From the NCBI RefSeq assembly GCF_000280925.3, contig NZ_CP012109.1:8390501-8454500 (forward strand): a stretch of 64,000 nt of DNA, written 5' to 3'. The position numbers and the translations under genes are program-made. This document shows, one piece after another, positions 54,090-62,425 of this stretch. Position 1 is the stretch's first letter; the number at the start of each line of letters is the position of its first letter. The stretch is from Myxococcus hansupus (GTDB lineage: Bacteria; Myxococcota; Myxococcia; Myxococcales; Myxococcaceae). The notes under the pieces are model-generated. The model ran no database searches. It worked only from the letters and a program-made list of their open reading frames with translations, and was not told where the DNA came from.

Positions 54090-55907
54090 TCAGGGCCAGC
54101 GCGTCACCCAATAGGCATGGTAGGACCTGGGGAAGACCACGGCGCCCGGCTTCGATCCTTCCCGCCCGTCCTCCGGCCCCCAGCCTCCAATCACGATGCA
54201 CACGGGATAGCTCTTCCCATCCGGATACCGGGCCCGGGTGTAGCGGGCATAGAATCTCCCGTCCCCCGTCCAGAGCTGGCCATCAAGGATGGTGCCGTTA
54301 GGCATTCTCCGGTCCCCATCGGTAACGATGCCACGCACAGGCCCATCGCCAAACACGCCCATGTCAAATTCCTCCCCGGGCTGTTCCATGTCGATGTTGA
54401 GGTAGGTGCTGCTCCCTCGAACCAGATGCAGCTTCTCGAACATGGCGTCAATCGCCTCGGCGGGGCACTCAGAGGACGTGGGACGCAACTGAGCGCTGCT
54501 GGGGCACCCGAGCTGCAAAGCCACGGCGGCGCTGGCGGCCGCGCACTTCTTGAGGAACTCCGCCCCGTTTCCTCCAGAGGAAAGGGCCTTCTTGGCCGGG
54601 GCTTCGGACGGGCTGGCGACGGTGGGGGCACGCTTCACGGCGGGGCTTTCCTTCTGGACGGGGACTGGAGGGGGCAACGCTACCCCAGCGGGTGAAGACG
54701 CGGGCACACGCGGCGGGGATCTCGCATCCCATGACACGCCGGCGTCCACCTCGGGCGGAGTCAGCAACGTCGACGATTCGACCAGGGCCACGGGCCCCGT
54801 ATCGCGCGGCGGACTGCTCGCGGGGACAGAACCATCAATCTGAGCGGGCGCTTCTGGCGGAGATGACCTCGTCATCGTGACAGCGGCGGCCCCCCCCATG
54901 GCCAACACCGCTCCGAGCAGGACCACCCGCCTCCAGGGGCGCGGGCGGGAAGGCAGGGGCGCCTCGGTGCCTGTCGCTGGATCGAACCGTGGCTTCGTCG
55001 CGAGGTGATGGAGAGGTGTCGTCCACTCCGGCCCCGCCTCCGTGGCGAAGGCTTCCAGCTTGCGGCGCATCACCTCCGCCGTGGGCGGCCGGTGCTCGGG
55101 CTTGCGCGCGATGAAGTTCATGGCCGCGTCGCTCAGCGACTCCGGCACCCGTGGATTCAAGACCCGCGCGGGCGGAGGCATCCATCGTCCCTCGACGGGC
55201 GCCTTGAAAGAGCCACTTGTCGGCTCGGGCGCGGTCAACACGTCGAAGAGGCAGACGCCCAGCGCGTAGACGTCGTCCGTCACCTTGAACTCGTAGCGCG
55301 CGGCCCGGTTGTCACCGTTCTCGCGCAGGAAGCGGTAGGCCTCCGGCGTGCGGTAGCGCCGGGTGCCGGGCGGCAGCGGCGCGTCCGTCAGGTCCTCGGC
55401 GTTCGTGTAATCCCCCGCGCTGAAATCGAGGATGAGCGGCGCTCCGTCGGAAGCGCGCACCATGATGTTGCCGAGCTTCAAATCGCGGTGGAAGACGCCA
55501 CGCCCGTGCATGTAGTCCAGGGCCGCCGCGAGCTTCCCGAAGACGCGAGCAACCTCTTGGGCGGTGGGGTGCATGCGCTCCACCCACTCGGCCAGGGTAT
55601 ACCCCTCCACGAGGTCGAGGATGACGTAGAGCCAGCCGGTGACGAGGTCTGGCCACCGTCCGTGCGCACGCGAGGCGATGATGTTGGGGTGCGACAGGTG
55701 GACCAGGCACCCCAGCTCTCGTTGCAGTCGCGCGTCGGCCTGCTCCGCGTCGCCGCTGCTGGCGCGGTGCATGGCCAGCTTCATCGCGAAGTGCCGCCCG
55801 TTCTTCTCCACCCGGTACACGGCGCCGTAGGTGCCCGCTCCCAGCAAGCACACCACGCGCCACCCGTCCACCCACTGACCGGGCTGGAGTTGCGCGGGGT
55901 GGTACAT
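54090..55907 (-). CDS. membrane-anchored Ser/Thr protein kinase
   Basis: 605 residues. A complete kinase domain: LGAGTYGAVY (22-31), Lys43, Glu64, HRDLKLGN (140-147), and DFS (161-163) in place of DFG. One TM helix at ~327-345, then a Pro/Ser-rich linker and a ~150-residue external domain with Cys residues (KKCAAASAA, QLGCPSS, SSECPAE, YPVCIVIGGWG). ATG 55907 is used here; a TTG at 55916, overlapping the upstream stop as TTGA with GGGAGG 5 bases before it, is equally plausible. It follows a DUF2381-like gene, a common pairing in Myxococcus. Confidence 0.88.
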   Translation of the reverse strand: MYHPAQLQPGQWVDGWRVVCLLGAGTYGAVYRVEKNGRHFAMKLAMHRASSGDAEQADARLQRELGCLVHLSHPNIIASRAHGRWPDLVTGWLYVILDLVEGYTLAEWVERMHPTAQEVARVFGKLAAALDYMHGRGVFHRDLKLGNIMVRASDGAPLILDFSAGDYTNAEDLTDAPLPPGTRRYRTPEAYRFLRENGDNRAARYEFKVTDDVYALGVCLFDVLTAPEPTSGSFKAPVEGRWMPPPARVLNPRVPESLSDAAMNFIARKPEHRPPTAEVMRRKLEAFATEAGPEWTTPLHHLATKPRFDPATGTEAPLPSRPRPWRRVVLLGAVLAMGGAAAVTMTRSSPPEAPAQIDGSVPASSPPRDTGPVALVESSTLLTPPEVDAGVSWDARSPPRVPASSPAGVALPPPVPVQKESPAVKRAPTVASPSEAPAKKALSSGGNGAEFLKKCAAASAAVALQLGCPSSAQLRPTSSECPAEAIDAMFEKLHLVRGSSTYLNIDMEQPGEEFDMGVFGDGPVRGIVTDGDRRMPNGTILDGQLWTGDGRFYARYTRARYPDGKSYPVCIVIGGWGPEDGREGSKPGAVVFPRSYHAYWVTRWP

Positions 55908-55912
55908 GGCAA

Positions 55913-56830
55913 TCAAGGGGACCTCCCATCGAACGTCATGGTGCAAGAGAGCCTTCGCCCGCTCTCGGCGTCGTCACCAAGCTCCACGCTGAACTTCTCT
56001 CCGGCCCGCTCCTCGATCGCCGCCACCTCGATGATGATGCGCCCCGTCTCGCCCGGAGCAATCACTTGCGGCTGCGTCCTGACGGCCACCACCTCAACAC
56101 GCTCTCCGCGCGCGAGGCTGCGCAACTTCGCCGTCGAGGCTTTCCACGGCGCGGGGCCTTTGTTCCGAACGAAGAAAGACACGACGGACCAGGAAGCGGA
56201 ATGGAGTGCCTCGCCGCGCACGCAGTCAAGGCTCCCGTCGGACTTCAGCGTCGTCTCCCACTTGATACGCCCCCCTCGCACACCCTCCGCCCTCAAGCTT
56301 CCGGCCATCACGAGGCCCGCCGGGCCACTGGCCTGACAGCGAGCCTGGAGCGCGCGCAGCTCAACCTCCTGTGCGGTCAATTGCGCGCGAACATCCGCGA
56401 GTTCTGCCCGCAGCACCTCGACGGAGTCACGCTTTCTAAAGACATTCACCCGGGCATCCACCTCGGATGCGTGAGAGACGAGCGCGAAGACGCCCTGCGC
56501 GGGAGCGGCATCATCCGCGTAGCGCACGCGAAGCATCAACCGCTCGCCGGGGCCCAGGTCCATCGCGGGCTCCAGAACGAGGATTCGCTCGCCCACTTCC
56601 ACCAGATGGAAACGCTCGCGCCCCTCCACTTCAATCGCGTCGCGTTGGAGGAGCGCGTCAAAGCGCAACAAGGTGGCGGCGCCAGCGGCGATGCGCACCT
56701 CCGGCACCTGCGCTGAGGAATCACCAGACAGGACGACGCGCCGCTCGATGCGCTCGCGGACGGCCGGGAGGGATTGCGCCGGGGCGGCGAATCCCAGCAA
56801 CAGGGAAAGAATGGCAACGAGTCGAGGCAA
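55913..56830 (-). CDS. DUF2381-like (M. xanthus paralogous family) exported protein
   Basis: About 305 residues from TTG 56830, which has GGAG 8 bases upstream and leads straight into a signal peptide (MPRLVAILSLLLGFAAPAQS); longer in-frame starts give a basic leader without a ribosome site. The mature protein has a strand-rich N-terminal half, a short coiled coil (VLRAELADVRAQLTAQEVELRALQARC) and a C-terminal Ig-like part (VVAVRTQPQVIAPGETGRIIIEV). Such genes often sit beside Ser/Thr kinase genes in myxobacteria, as here, and may present a surface ligand for the kinase. Confidence 0.78.
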   Translation of the reverse strand: MPRLVAILSLLLGFAAPAQSLPAVRERIERRVVLSGDSSAQVPEVRIAAGAATLLRFDALLQRDAIEVEGRERFHLVEVGERILVLEPAMDLGPGERLMLRVRYADDAAPAQGVFALVSHASEVDARVNVFRKRDSVEVLRAELADVRAQLTAQEVELRALQARCQASGPAGLVMAGSLRAEGVRGGRIKWETTLKSDGSLDCVRGEALHSASWSVVSFFVRNKGPAPWKASTAKLRSLARGERVEVVAVRTQPQVIAPGETGRIIIEVAAIEERAGEKFSVELGDDAESGRRLSCTMTFDGRSP

Positions 56831-57040
56831 TGCGCGCTCTCCAACATTGACCCTACCAAAGCCGGCAACCCGCACTGCATGGAAAGCCAACTGAGTCCAA
56901 CAACGTCCGTGGGCCTCGGCGCCACTCGCGTGCGCGGCGGAGCCGCCTGGACGGGGGCGCCGACGTTCAGGAGGCTTCGCCGCCCGGCGGGAGTTGAGCG
57001 GACTGCTCACGGAGGGCTTCTCCCAGGGGCGCCCGTGTCG

Positions 57041-57293
57041 CTACGACACGTCTTCGAGGTCTTCGAGCTGCCCGGCCGCAACGTCGCGGTAGAAAGGCAC
57101 GACTTCGGCGGAGAGAACGTCCCGCATTTCCTGGCGTGCGCTGTCGAGGTCACCCGCGCGTTTGTGCTGATACATCCGATTCAGCGCACGCATCAGGCGC
57201 CAGGAGCCCTCTTTGATCTGGCGCATGGACTCCCTCAGGAGTTCTGTTGCACCTGCGTCGGTGCGCACGCAGCGCGGCCTCCGCGTCGCTGTT
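57041..57293 (-). pseudogene. DUSAM-domain remnant, truncated and frameshifted
   Basis: TDAGATELLRES, LMRALNRMYQHKRAGDLDSAR and MRDVLSAEVVPFYRDVAAGQLEDLEDV match the C-terminal half of myxobacterial DUSAM (DUF2379) proteins. The piece that should precede it, HNSDAEAALR, lies in another frame immediately upstream (57293-57267), so a frameshift falls near 57268. The N-terminal half is missing. A 91-codon ORF (57041-57316) remains open by chance at its 5' end. Confidence 0.55.
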
Positions 57294-57370
57294 GTGTGCA
57301 GCAACCGGGCTTGCACATTGGGCTGGCAGCTCCACGGTTGTAGAGCCCACGACTGAACTCCGACAAGGCC

Positions 57371-57392
57371 GACTTCGTGACATCACGAAGTC
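57371..57392. promoter_or_regulatory. 22-bp near-continuous palindrome upstream of the acyltransferase gene
   Basis: Half-sites GACTTCGTGA (57371-57380) and TCACGAAGTC (57383-57392) form a perfect 10-bp inverted repeat with a CA centre, the shape of a dimeric repressor operator (TetR- or GntR-like). It lies about 30-95 bp ahead of the acyltransferase coding region and above the DUSAM relic on the other strand. No regulator gene is adjacent. Confidence 0.6.
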
Positions 57393-57485
57393 GAGGAACA
57401 CGGGCCACAGCCGTGTGGCACACTGCGCGCCATTCGACTCCTATTCTCCATCGTCTTCTGGGCGTTCCTGGCGCTCTCCAGCCTG

Positions 57486-58172
57486 GTGCTCTTCTTGGGC
57501 GCCGTGCTCGTGTGGGCCGTCACGCTGCCGTTCGACCGGAACGGGCGCGTCCTGCACCTGTATTCGTGCTTCTGGGCGCAGCTCTATTTCTACGTCAACC
57601 CGCTCTGGAGCCTGAAGGTCGACGGGCGCGAACACCTGCCCTGGAAGGGCGCGGCGGTGCTCGTGTCCAATCACGAGTCGCTCGGCGACATCCTCGTCCT
57701 CTTCGGCCTCTACCGCCCCTTCAAGTGGGTCTCCAAGGCGGCGAACTTCAAGCTGCCCCTCATCGGCTGGAACATGCGGCTCAACCGCTATGTCCCCCTG
57801 GTTCGCGGTGACAAGGCGAGCATCATCAAGATGATGGCGGCCTGCGAATACTGGCTGTCTCGCGGCGTGCCCATCCTCATGTTCCCCGAAGGCACACGCT
57901 CCTTCGACGGCGTGGTGAAGCCCTTCAAGGACGGCGCCTTCGCGTTGGCCCTGAAGCAGCGCTGTCCCATCATCCCCGTGGTCCTCACCGGCACCGCGCG
58001 CACCCTGCCCAAACATGGCCTGGTCCTGGAGACCAACTCCCGCTGCCACGTCCAGGTCATGCCCCCCGTCGATCCCAGCGGCTTCACCGACGTGGCGTCC
58101 CTGCGTGAGCACGTCCGGGATCTCATCATCTCGGAAAAGGCGCGCATCGAAGCGCTGACGCCGGGCGCGTAG
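57486..58172 (+). CDS. plsC: 1-acylglycerol-3-phosphate acyltransferase (PlsC-like)
   Basis: 228 residues from GTG 57486. Acyltransferase motifs: NHESLGD (His-x4-Asp), PFKWVSKAANFKLPLIGWNM, FPEGTRS and IIPVVLTGT. It adds the second acyl chain to lysophosphatidate at the inner membrane. The GTG cuts the N-terminal membrane helix in half: the same frame continues upstream as RLLFSIVFWAFLALSSL with no ATG, GTG or TTG until an in-frame TGA at 57378. A CTG at 57423 or ATT at 57432 could be the true start. The distal palindrome at 57371 probably controls it. Confidence 0.85.
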   Translation: MLFLGAVLVWAVTLPFDRNGRVLHLYSCFWAQLYFYVNPLWSLKVDGREHLPWKGAAVLVSNHESLGDILVLFGLYRPFKWVSKAANFKLPLIGWNMRLNRYVPLVRGDKASIIKMMAACEYWLSRGVPILMFPEGTRSFDGVVKPFKDGAFALALKQRCPIIPVVLTGTARTLPKHGLVLETNSRCHVQVMPPVDPSGFTDVASLREHVRDLIISEKARIEALTPGA

Positions 58173-58253
58173 GCCCCTCTTCCACCCGAGCGAACCCCTG
58201 GTGGAAGATGCACGCGGGATTCGAGGCGGAGACGCCCCGGGGGACACCGCATC

Positions 58254-61200
58254 ATGCGCAAGCAGCCAGCAGTCCTGGTAACACTCGGCGTGCTCGCGCT
58301 CGTGTTGGCCGTGGCACTCGTCCGCAGGCAGGAGGGCACGGACACGCGACCGACGCCCTCCACCGCACAGCGCGGCCCGGCGCGGAGAGACCTCGGCAAG
58401 CCCACGCCTCCGCCACGAGGTACCCACTCGCTCAAGGGCCGCGTCCTCGACCCGCAGCGCCGCCCCGCCGCGGGCATCCAAGTCACCGCTACGAGAGACA
58501 TGCCCGGCGAGTCCCTGTCCGCGCGCCCCTGTGACCTGCGCTTCCCGGAGCTGAGGCTGTCCTCCAGCGGATGCATCGGCGAGCCCGAGGAGCTGGTGCG
58601 CGAGCTCGTCGAAGCCGGCCACGGCGCCGCGCCCGTGGTCGCCCAGGCCGTCACCTCGGCGGATGGAACGTTCCTGCTCGAGGACCTCCCCGAAGGGCAG
58701 GTGGCGCTCTGGGCCATCGGAGACCGGCACGCCACGCTGACGCGGGAGGTCCGCACCGACGCGCGGGATGTGCAACTCGTGCTCGAAGCGGGCCGCGCCA
58801 TCCACGGCCGCGTCATCTCCGAGGACGCCACCCCGCTGCCCGGCGCGCGCCTGACGCTCTTCCACCAGGACCACACCCGCTTCTTCGATGCGCGGGCCGG
58901 CGACGATGGGCGCTTCGCCTTCGGCCCCCTCCCTCAGGGCGACTACACCGTCGTCGCCAGCCACGAGGGGCTGCTGACGGACTCCCTTCAGGAAGTGGTC
59001 TCGCAGAATCTCGACCCGATCGTCCTGCATCCCCCGCGGCGACTGTCCGGCCGCGTGCTCGCACAGAACACGCCCGTGGCCGGAGCCGAAGTCCACGTGA
59101 CGTACACCTCCCACGTCACCGTCACGGACGCCGAGGGCCGCTTCTCCTTCGAGCCCCTCTCCCCCGGCGACTACGAGGTGCGCGCCGAGCATCAAGGGGA
59201 GCACGGCTTCGCCACGGCGACACTGGCCGAGGAAAGCGGCGACACGGAGACCACCGTGCAACTGGGCACCCTCATCTATATCGAGGGCAGCGTGCGCGAC
59301 GAAGCCGGGCGCCCCATTGCCCGCGCCAAGGTGGGCGCCGCGGCGCCTCGGGGCATGGCCCCCCCTGCGGAGTACGTCTTCACGGCGGAGGACGGCCTGT
59401 TCCGAATCGGCCCGCTGCGCAAGGAGCCCTACATCTTCAACGCCTTGGCCCCCGGCTATCGAGGCCAGCTCCATGACGCGGTCGCCAGTCCAGGCGCGCG
59501 CGTGGATTTCACCCTGATGCCCGCCCACCTGCTTCGGGGCACCGTCACCGACGCCCAGGGCACCCCCCTGTCCGGCGTGGACATCGACGTCGACGTCGAC
59601 GTCGAGATTCACGCCGAGACGGAAGAGGTCCGCCAGGACGTCGACCCCACCACGACAGACGAACACGGCCGCTTCGAACTCACGTTCGCGGACCCCGGGG
59701 ACTACACGCTCGTCATCACCCGCGACGCGTTCATGGAGGAGCGAAAGGTGGTGAAGGTGCCGGGCCCGGCGCTCCACGTGACGCTGAGCGCGGGGGCCCG
59801 AGTGGAGGGCACCGTCACGAACACGCAGGGCGTGCCCATCCCCGCCATGACGCTCAGCCTCGTGGACGACAGCGAGACGTCCCCCGCCCAGCAGGTCGAG
59901 ACCGACACGGAGGGACGCTTCTTCATCACCAGCGTGGGGCCGGGCACGTACAGCGTGATTGCCGGAGTCCACCTCGGAATCGACAAGGTGGAGCGCGACG
60001 AGGCGCTGCGCATCATCACCGTGAAAGGAACGGAGACCGTGGAGGCGTCGATCCGCCTCGCGACCGGAGCACCTGTGTCCGGCATCGTCGTGGACGAACA
60101 CGGACGCCCGGTGGCGAACGCCCAGGTGAGTGGAATCACCGACAACAAACAGCACGACGGCCTCGGGGTCACCACCCTCACCGACGCGGAGGGCCGCTTC
60201 ACCCTGCACCACCTGGCGGAGGGCGAATGCCTGCTGCTCGCGTCAAAGGAGGGATATGTGTTCAAGGCCACCCGGCCCCAGCCCCTCCCCAATCCCATGG
60301 TCCGCGCGAGGTCTGGCGTACAGGACGTGCGGTTGGTGCTGACCAGCCAGGGCCACATCCGGGGCCGGGTGGTGCGCGCGGATGGCGCCCCCGTCACCCG
60401 CTTCACCGTGGACCATAAGACCCTCCGGGACCCTGATGGCGCCTTCCGGCTCGCCGTCGAGAGCGCTGGCTTCCAGCGCTTCACCTTCGAGGCCCCCGGG
60501 CTGATGCGCACGGTACGCGAGGTGAAGGTCTCCGAGGGCGAGGATGTCGACCTGGGCGAGGTGCGGTTGGACGCCGGACGCATCATCCGCGGGCGCGTGG
60601 TGGAAGCGGAGACGTCACAGCCGCTCGAGGACGCCGTCGTCGAACTCCGCCTGCCCGTGACAGACGAAGCCTGGGACGAAGACGCCCCGGTGGCCGCGGA
60701 AGTCACCGACAGGAACGGCGCCTTCGCCTTCACCCCCATGGAAGCACGCCCGTTGAACGTGCGGGTCCGGACGAACCGGGGCCACCCCTGGATGCACCAA
60801 CGCATTGGCACGGGTGATGAAACCTTGGAGCTTCGGGTGTACCGAGGCGCACAGTTGGAAGGCACCCTGACGGACCGGGACGGGAAGCCCGTGGAGGCCC
60901 TCGTTCAACTCGTGCCCGACGGCCTCGACATGCCCATCGCGGTCGACGAGCAGCCGGGCTCCTTCACGGCCCGGAACCTTCGGGCGTGGAAGTACACCCT
61001 GTCGGTCCACAGCGCCCGGACGCTGGACGGCCGCGGCGTGACCATCCATCCGCGGCGCGTGGAGCTCCCGCCCACGGGCACGGTGAAGCTCGCGCTCACC
61101 GAGAGCACGGGCAGCGGAACGATGCGGCTCGGCATTCACATGCCGCCGCTCCCACCCGAGGAAGCGCGAGCCCCAGCGGAGCCCCACCCCATGTTCCGCC

Positions 61201-61502
61201 GCCACGCCAGCGGCATCCGCGCCATCCACTATCAGGGGCTGCTGGAGGGGACGGTGCCCCCCACCCTGTCCGCTGAGCAGCTCCGCTCCCGGCTCCGCTT
61301 CGCGGACATCCGCGCCTCCCCTCGGAGCCACCCGGAGACGAAGGTGTACGAGGACCTCCCCGCTGGGCAGTACACGTACGTGGTCCTGGTACAGGAGCAG
61401 GGACCGCCTCGACGGTACCTCGCCCACCGGGAACCCCTCTTCCTCACGGAGGGCGAGACGCTGGAGCGAGACATCCAGGTGACGCTGCAGCCCCTGCCCT
61501 GA
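58254..61502 (+). CDS. large exported protein of tandem carboxypeptidase-regulatory-like domains
   Basis: 1082 residues. An N-terminal signal/anchor (MRKQPAVLVTLGVLALVLAVALV) is followed by about ten repeats of a beta-sandwich unit with recurring LxGRVxDxxGxPVxGAxV ... TDxxGRFxFxxLxxGxYxV pattern (for example LSGRVLAQNTPVAGAEV, VTDAEGRFSFEPLSPGDYEV, GIVVDEHGRPVANAQV). These are CarboxypepD_reg/CnaB-like domains used for adhesion or as rigid stalks. A short Asp/Val run (DIDVDVDVDVE near residue 445) comes from a GACGTC microrepeat. No catalytic domain is seen. Confidence 0.8.
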   Translation: MRKQPAVLVTLGVLALVLAVALVRRQEGTDTRPTPSTAQRGPARRDLGKPTPPPRGTHSLKGRVLDPQRRPAAGIQVTATRDMPGESLSARPCDLRFPELRLSSSGCIGEPEELVRELVEAGHGAAPVVAQAVTSADGTFLLEDLPEGQVALWAIGDRHATLTREVRTDARDVQLVLEAGRAIHGRVISEDATPLPGARLTLFHQDHTRFFDARAGDDGRFAFGPLPQGDYTVVASHEGLLTDSLQEVVSQNLDPIVLHPPRRLSGRVLAQNTPVAGAEVHVTYTSHVTVTDAEGRFSFEPLSPGDYEVRAEHQGEHGFATATLAEESGDTETTVQLGTLIYIEGSVRDEAGRPIARAKVGAAAPRGMAPPAEYVFTAEDGLFRIGPLRKEPYIFNALAPGYRGQLHDAVASPGARVDFTLMPAHLLRGTVTDAQGTPLSGVDIDVDVDVEIHAETEEVRQDVDPTTTDEHGRFELTFADPGDYTLVITRDAFMEERKVVKVPGPALHVTLSAGARVEGTVTNTQGVPIPAMTLSLVDDSETSPAQQVETDTEGRFFITSVGPGTYSVIAGVHLGIDKVERDEALRIITVKGTETVEASIRLATGAPVSGIVVDEHGRPVANAQVSGITDNKQHDGLGVTTLTDAEGRFTLHHLAEGECLLLASKEGYVFKATRPQPLPNPMVRARSGVQDVRLVLTSQGHIRGRVVRADGAPVTRFTVDHKTLRDPDGAFRLAVESAGFQRFTFEAPGLMRTVREVKVSEGEDVDLGEVRLDAGRIIRGRVVEAETSQPLEDAVVELRLPVTDEAWDEDAPVAAEVTDRNGAFAFTPMEARPLNVRVRTNRGHPWMHQRIGTGDETLELRVYRGAQLEGTLTDRDGKPVEALVQLVPDGLDMPIAVDEQPGSFTARNLRAWKYTLSVHSARTLDGRGVTIHPRRVELPPTGTVKLALTESTGSGTMRLGIHMPPLPPEEARAPAEPHPMFRRHASGIRAIHYQGLLEGTVPPTLSAEQLRSRLRFADIRASPRSHPETKVYEDLPAGQYTYVVLVQEQGPPRRYLAHREPLFLTEGETLERDIQVTLQPLP

Positions 61503-61551
61503 ATCCGGGGCCGATTATCGCCGTGGGCCGCTCACGCTTAGAGTGAAGCCC

Positions 61552-62406
61552 ATGAGCCACAAGCCCCCCTCATCGGACACGACCGGGCTGGAGCTGGACT
61601 GGGGCGGACGCAGCCGCCGCCAGCCGGAGCCGACCGCCAGCGCGGCGCTGGAGCCGCTCTCCGAGGTCGAGGTGCCCTCCGGCGCGGGCAAGGGCCTCCC
61701 GGGCGACCCCAAGCACATGAGCACCGAGATGCGCCTGGCGCTCCAGGGGATGATGGAGACGCCCGCGCTGCGCATGCGGCAGTTTCGCGAGGGCATGGAA
61801 ATCATCTTCGGGGCCCAGACGCGCAACCGCTACGAGGTCTGCGACGACACGGGCCGCGTCGCGCTGTACGTGGAGGAGGAGGCCCGCGGCTTCGGCGCCA
61901 TGCTCCGGCGGACCTTCTCGCCCTTCTACAAGGCCCGGATGGAGTGCATGACGCTGGGCGGCGTCGTGGCGCTCGTCGTGGAGCGCCCCTGGAGCCTCTT
62001 CCTCACGAAAGCGGACGTCCTCGCGTGGGATGGCCGCTTGATGGCGCGCATCGAGCAGCGCTTCACCCTATTCGGCCGCCGGTTGGACATCGTCACGCCG
62101 GGCGGCGCCGTCATCGCCACCGTGAAGGGGCCGGCCCTCAGGCCCTGGACCTTCCGCATCTTCCAGAATGACGTGGAAATCGCCGCCATTCGCAAGCGCT
62201 GGGCCGGCTTCTTCCAGGAGAGCTTCACCGCCGCGGACAACTTCAGCTTGGACTTCCAAGCGCCATGCACGGATTTCCGGCTGAGGCAATTGGTCCTGGC
62301 CGTCGCCGTGCTCGTGGACCTGCTGTACTTCGAGGACAACAGCCCCAGCTCCGCCCTGGGGCCCGGGCTGGACCTGCTCGACACGCTGATGTTCTGGAAG
62401 AAGTAG
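61552..62406 (+). CDS. phospholipid-scramblase/LURP-one-like protein
   Basis: 284 residues. After a disordered Pro/Ser-rich start (~70 residues) comes a strand-rich domain: RNRYEVCDDTGRVALYVEEE, FSPFYKARMECMTLGG, IEQRFTLFGRRLDIVTPGGAVIATVKGP and WTFRIFQND, following the scramblase/tubby-like barrel pattern, closed by a C-terminal hydrophobic segment (LRQLVLAVAVLVDLLYF). A lipid-associated role is likely but the enzymatic claim for this family is weak in bacteria. ATG 61552 is chosen; a GTG at 61543 is in frame. Confidence 0.65.
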   Translation: MSHKPPSSDTTGLELDWGGRSRRQPEPTASAALEPLSEVEVPSGAGKGLPGDPKHMSTEMRLALQGMMETPALRMRQFREGMEIIFGAQTRNRYEVCDDTGRVALYVEEEARGFGAMLRRTFSPFYKARMECMTLGGVVALVVERPWSLFLTKADVLAWDGRLMARIEQRFTLFGRRLDIVTPGGAVIATVKGPALRPWTFRIFQNDVEIAAIRKRWAGFFQESFTAADNFSLDFQAPCTDFRLRQLVLAVAVLVDLLYFEDNSPSSALGPGLDLLDTLMFWKK

Positions 62407-62425
62407 CGTGGTAAATCCCCCCTCC

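Noticed and set aside
59585-59615. GACGTC tandem microrepeat in the beta-sandwich protein
   Set aside because: Short, in frame, codes for an Asp/Val run within a coding domain; no sign of a regulatory or satellite role.
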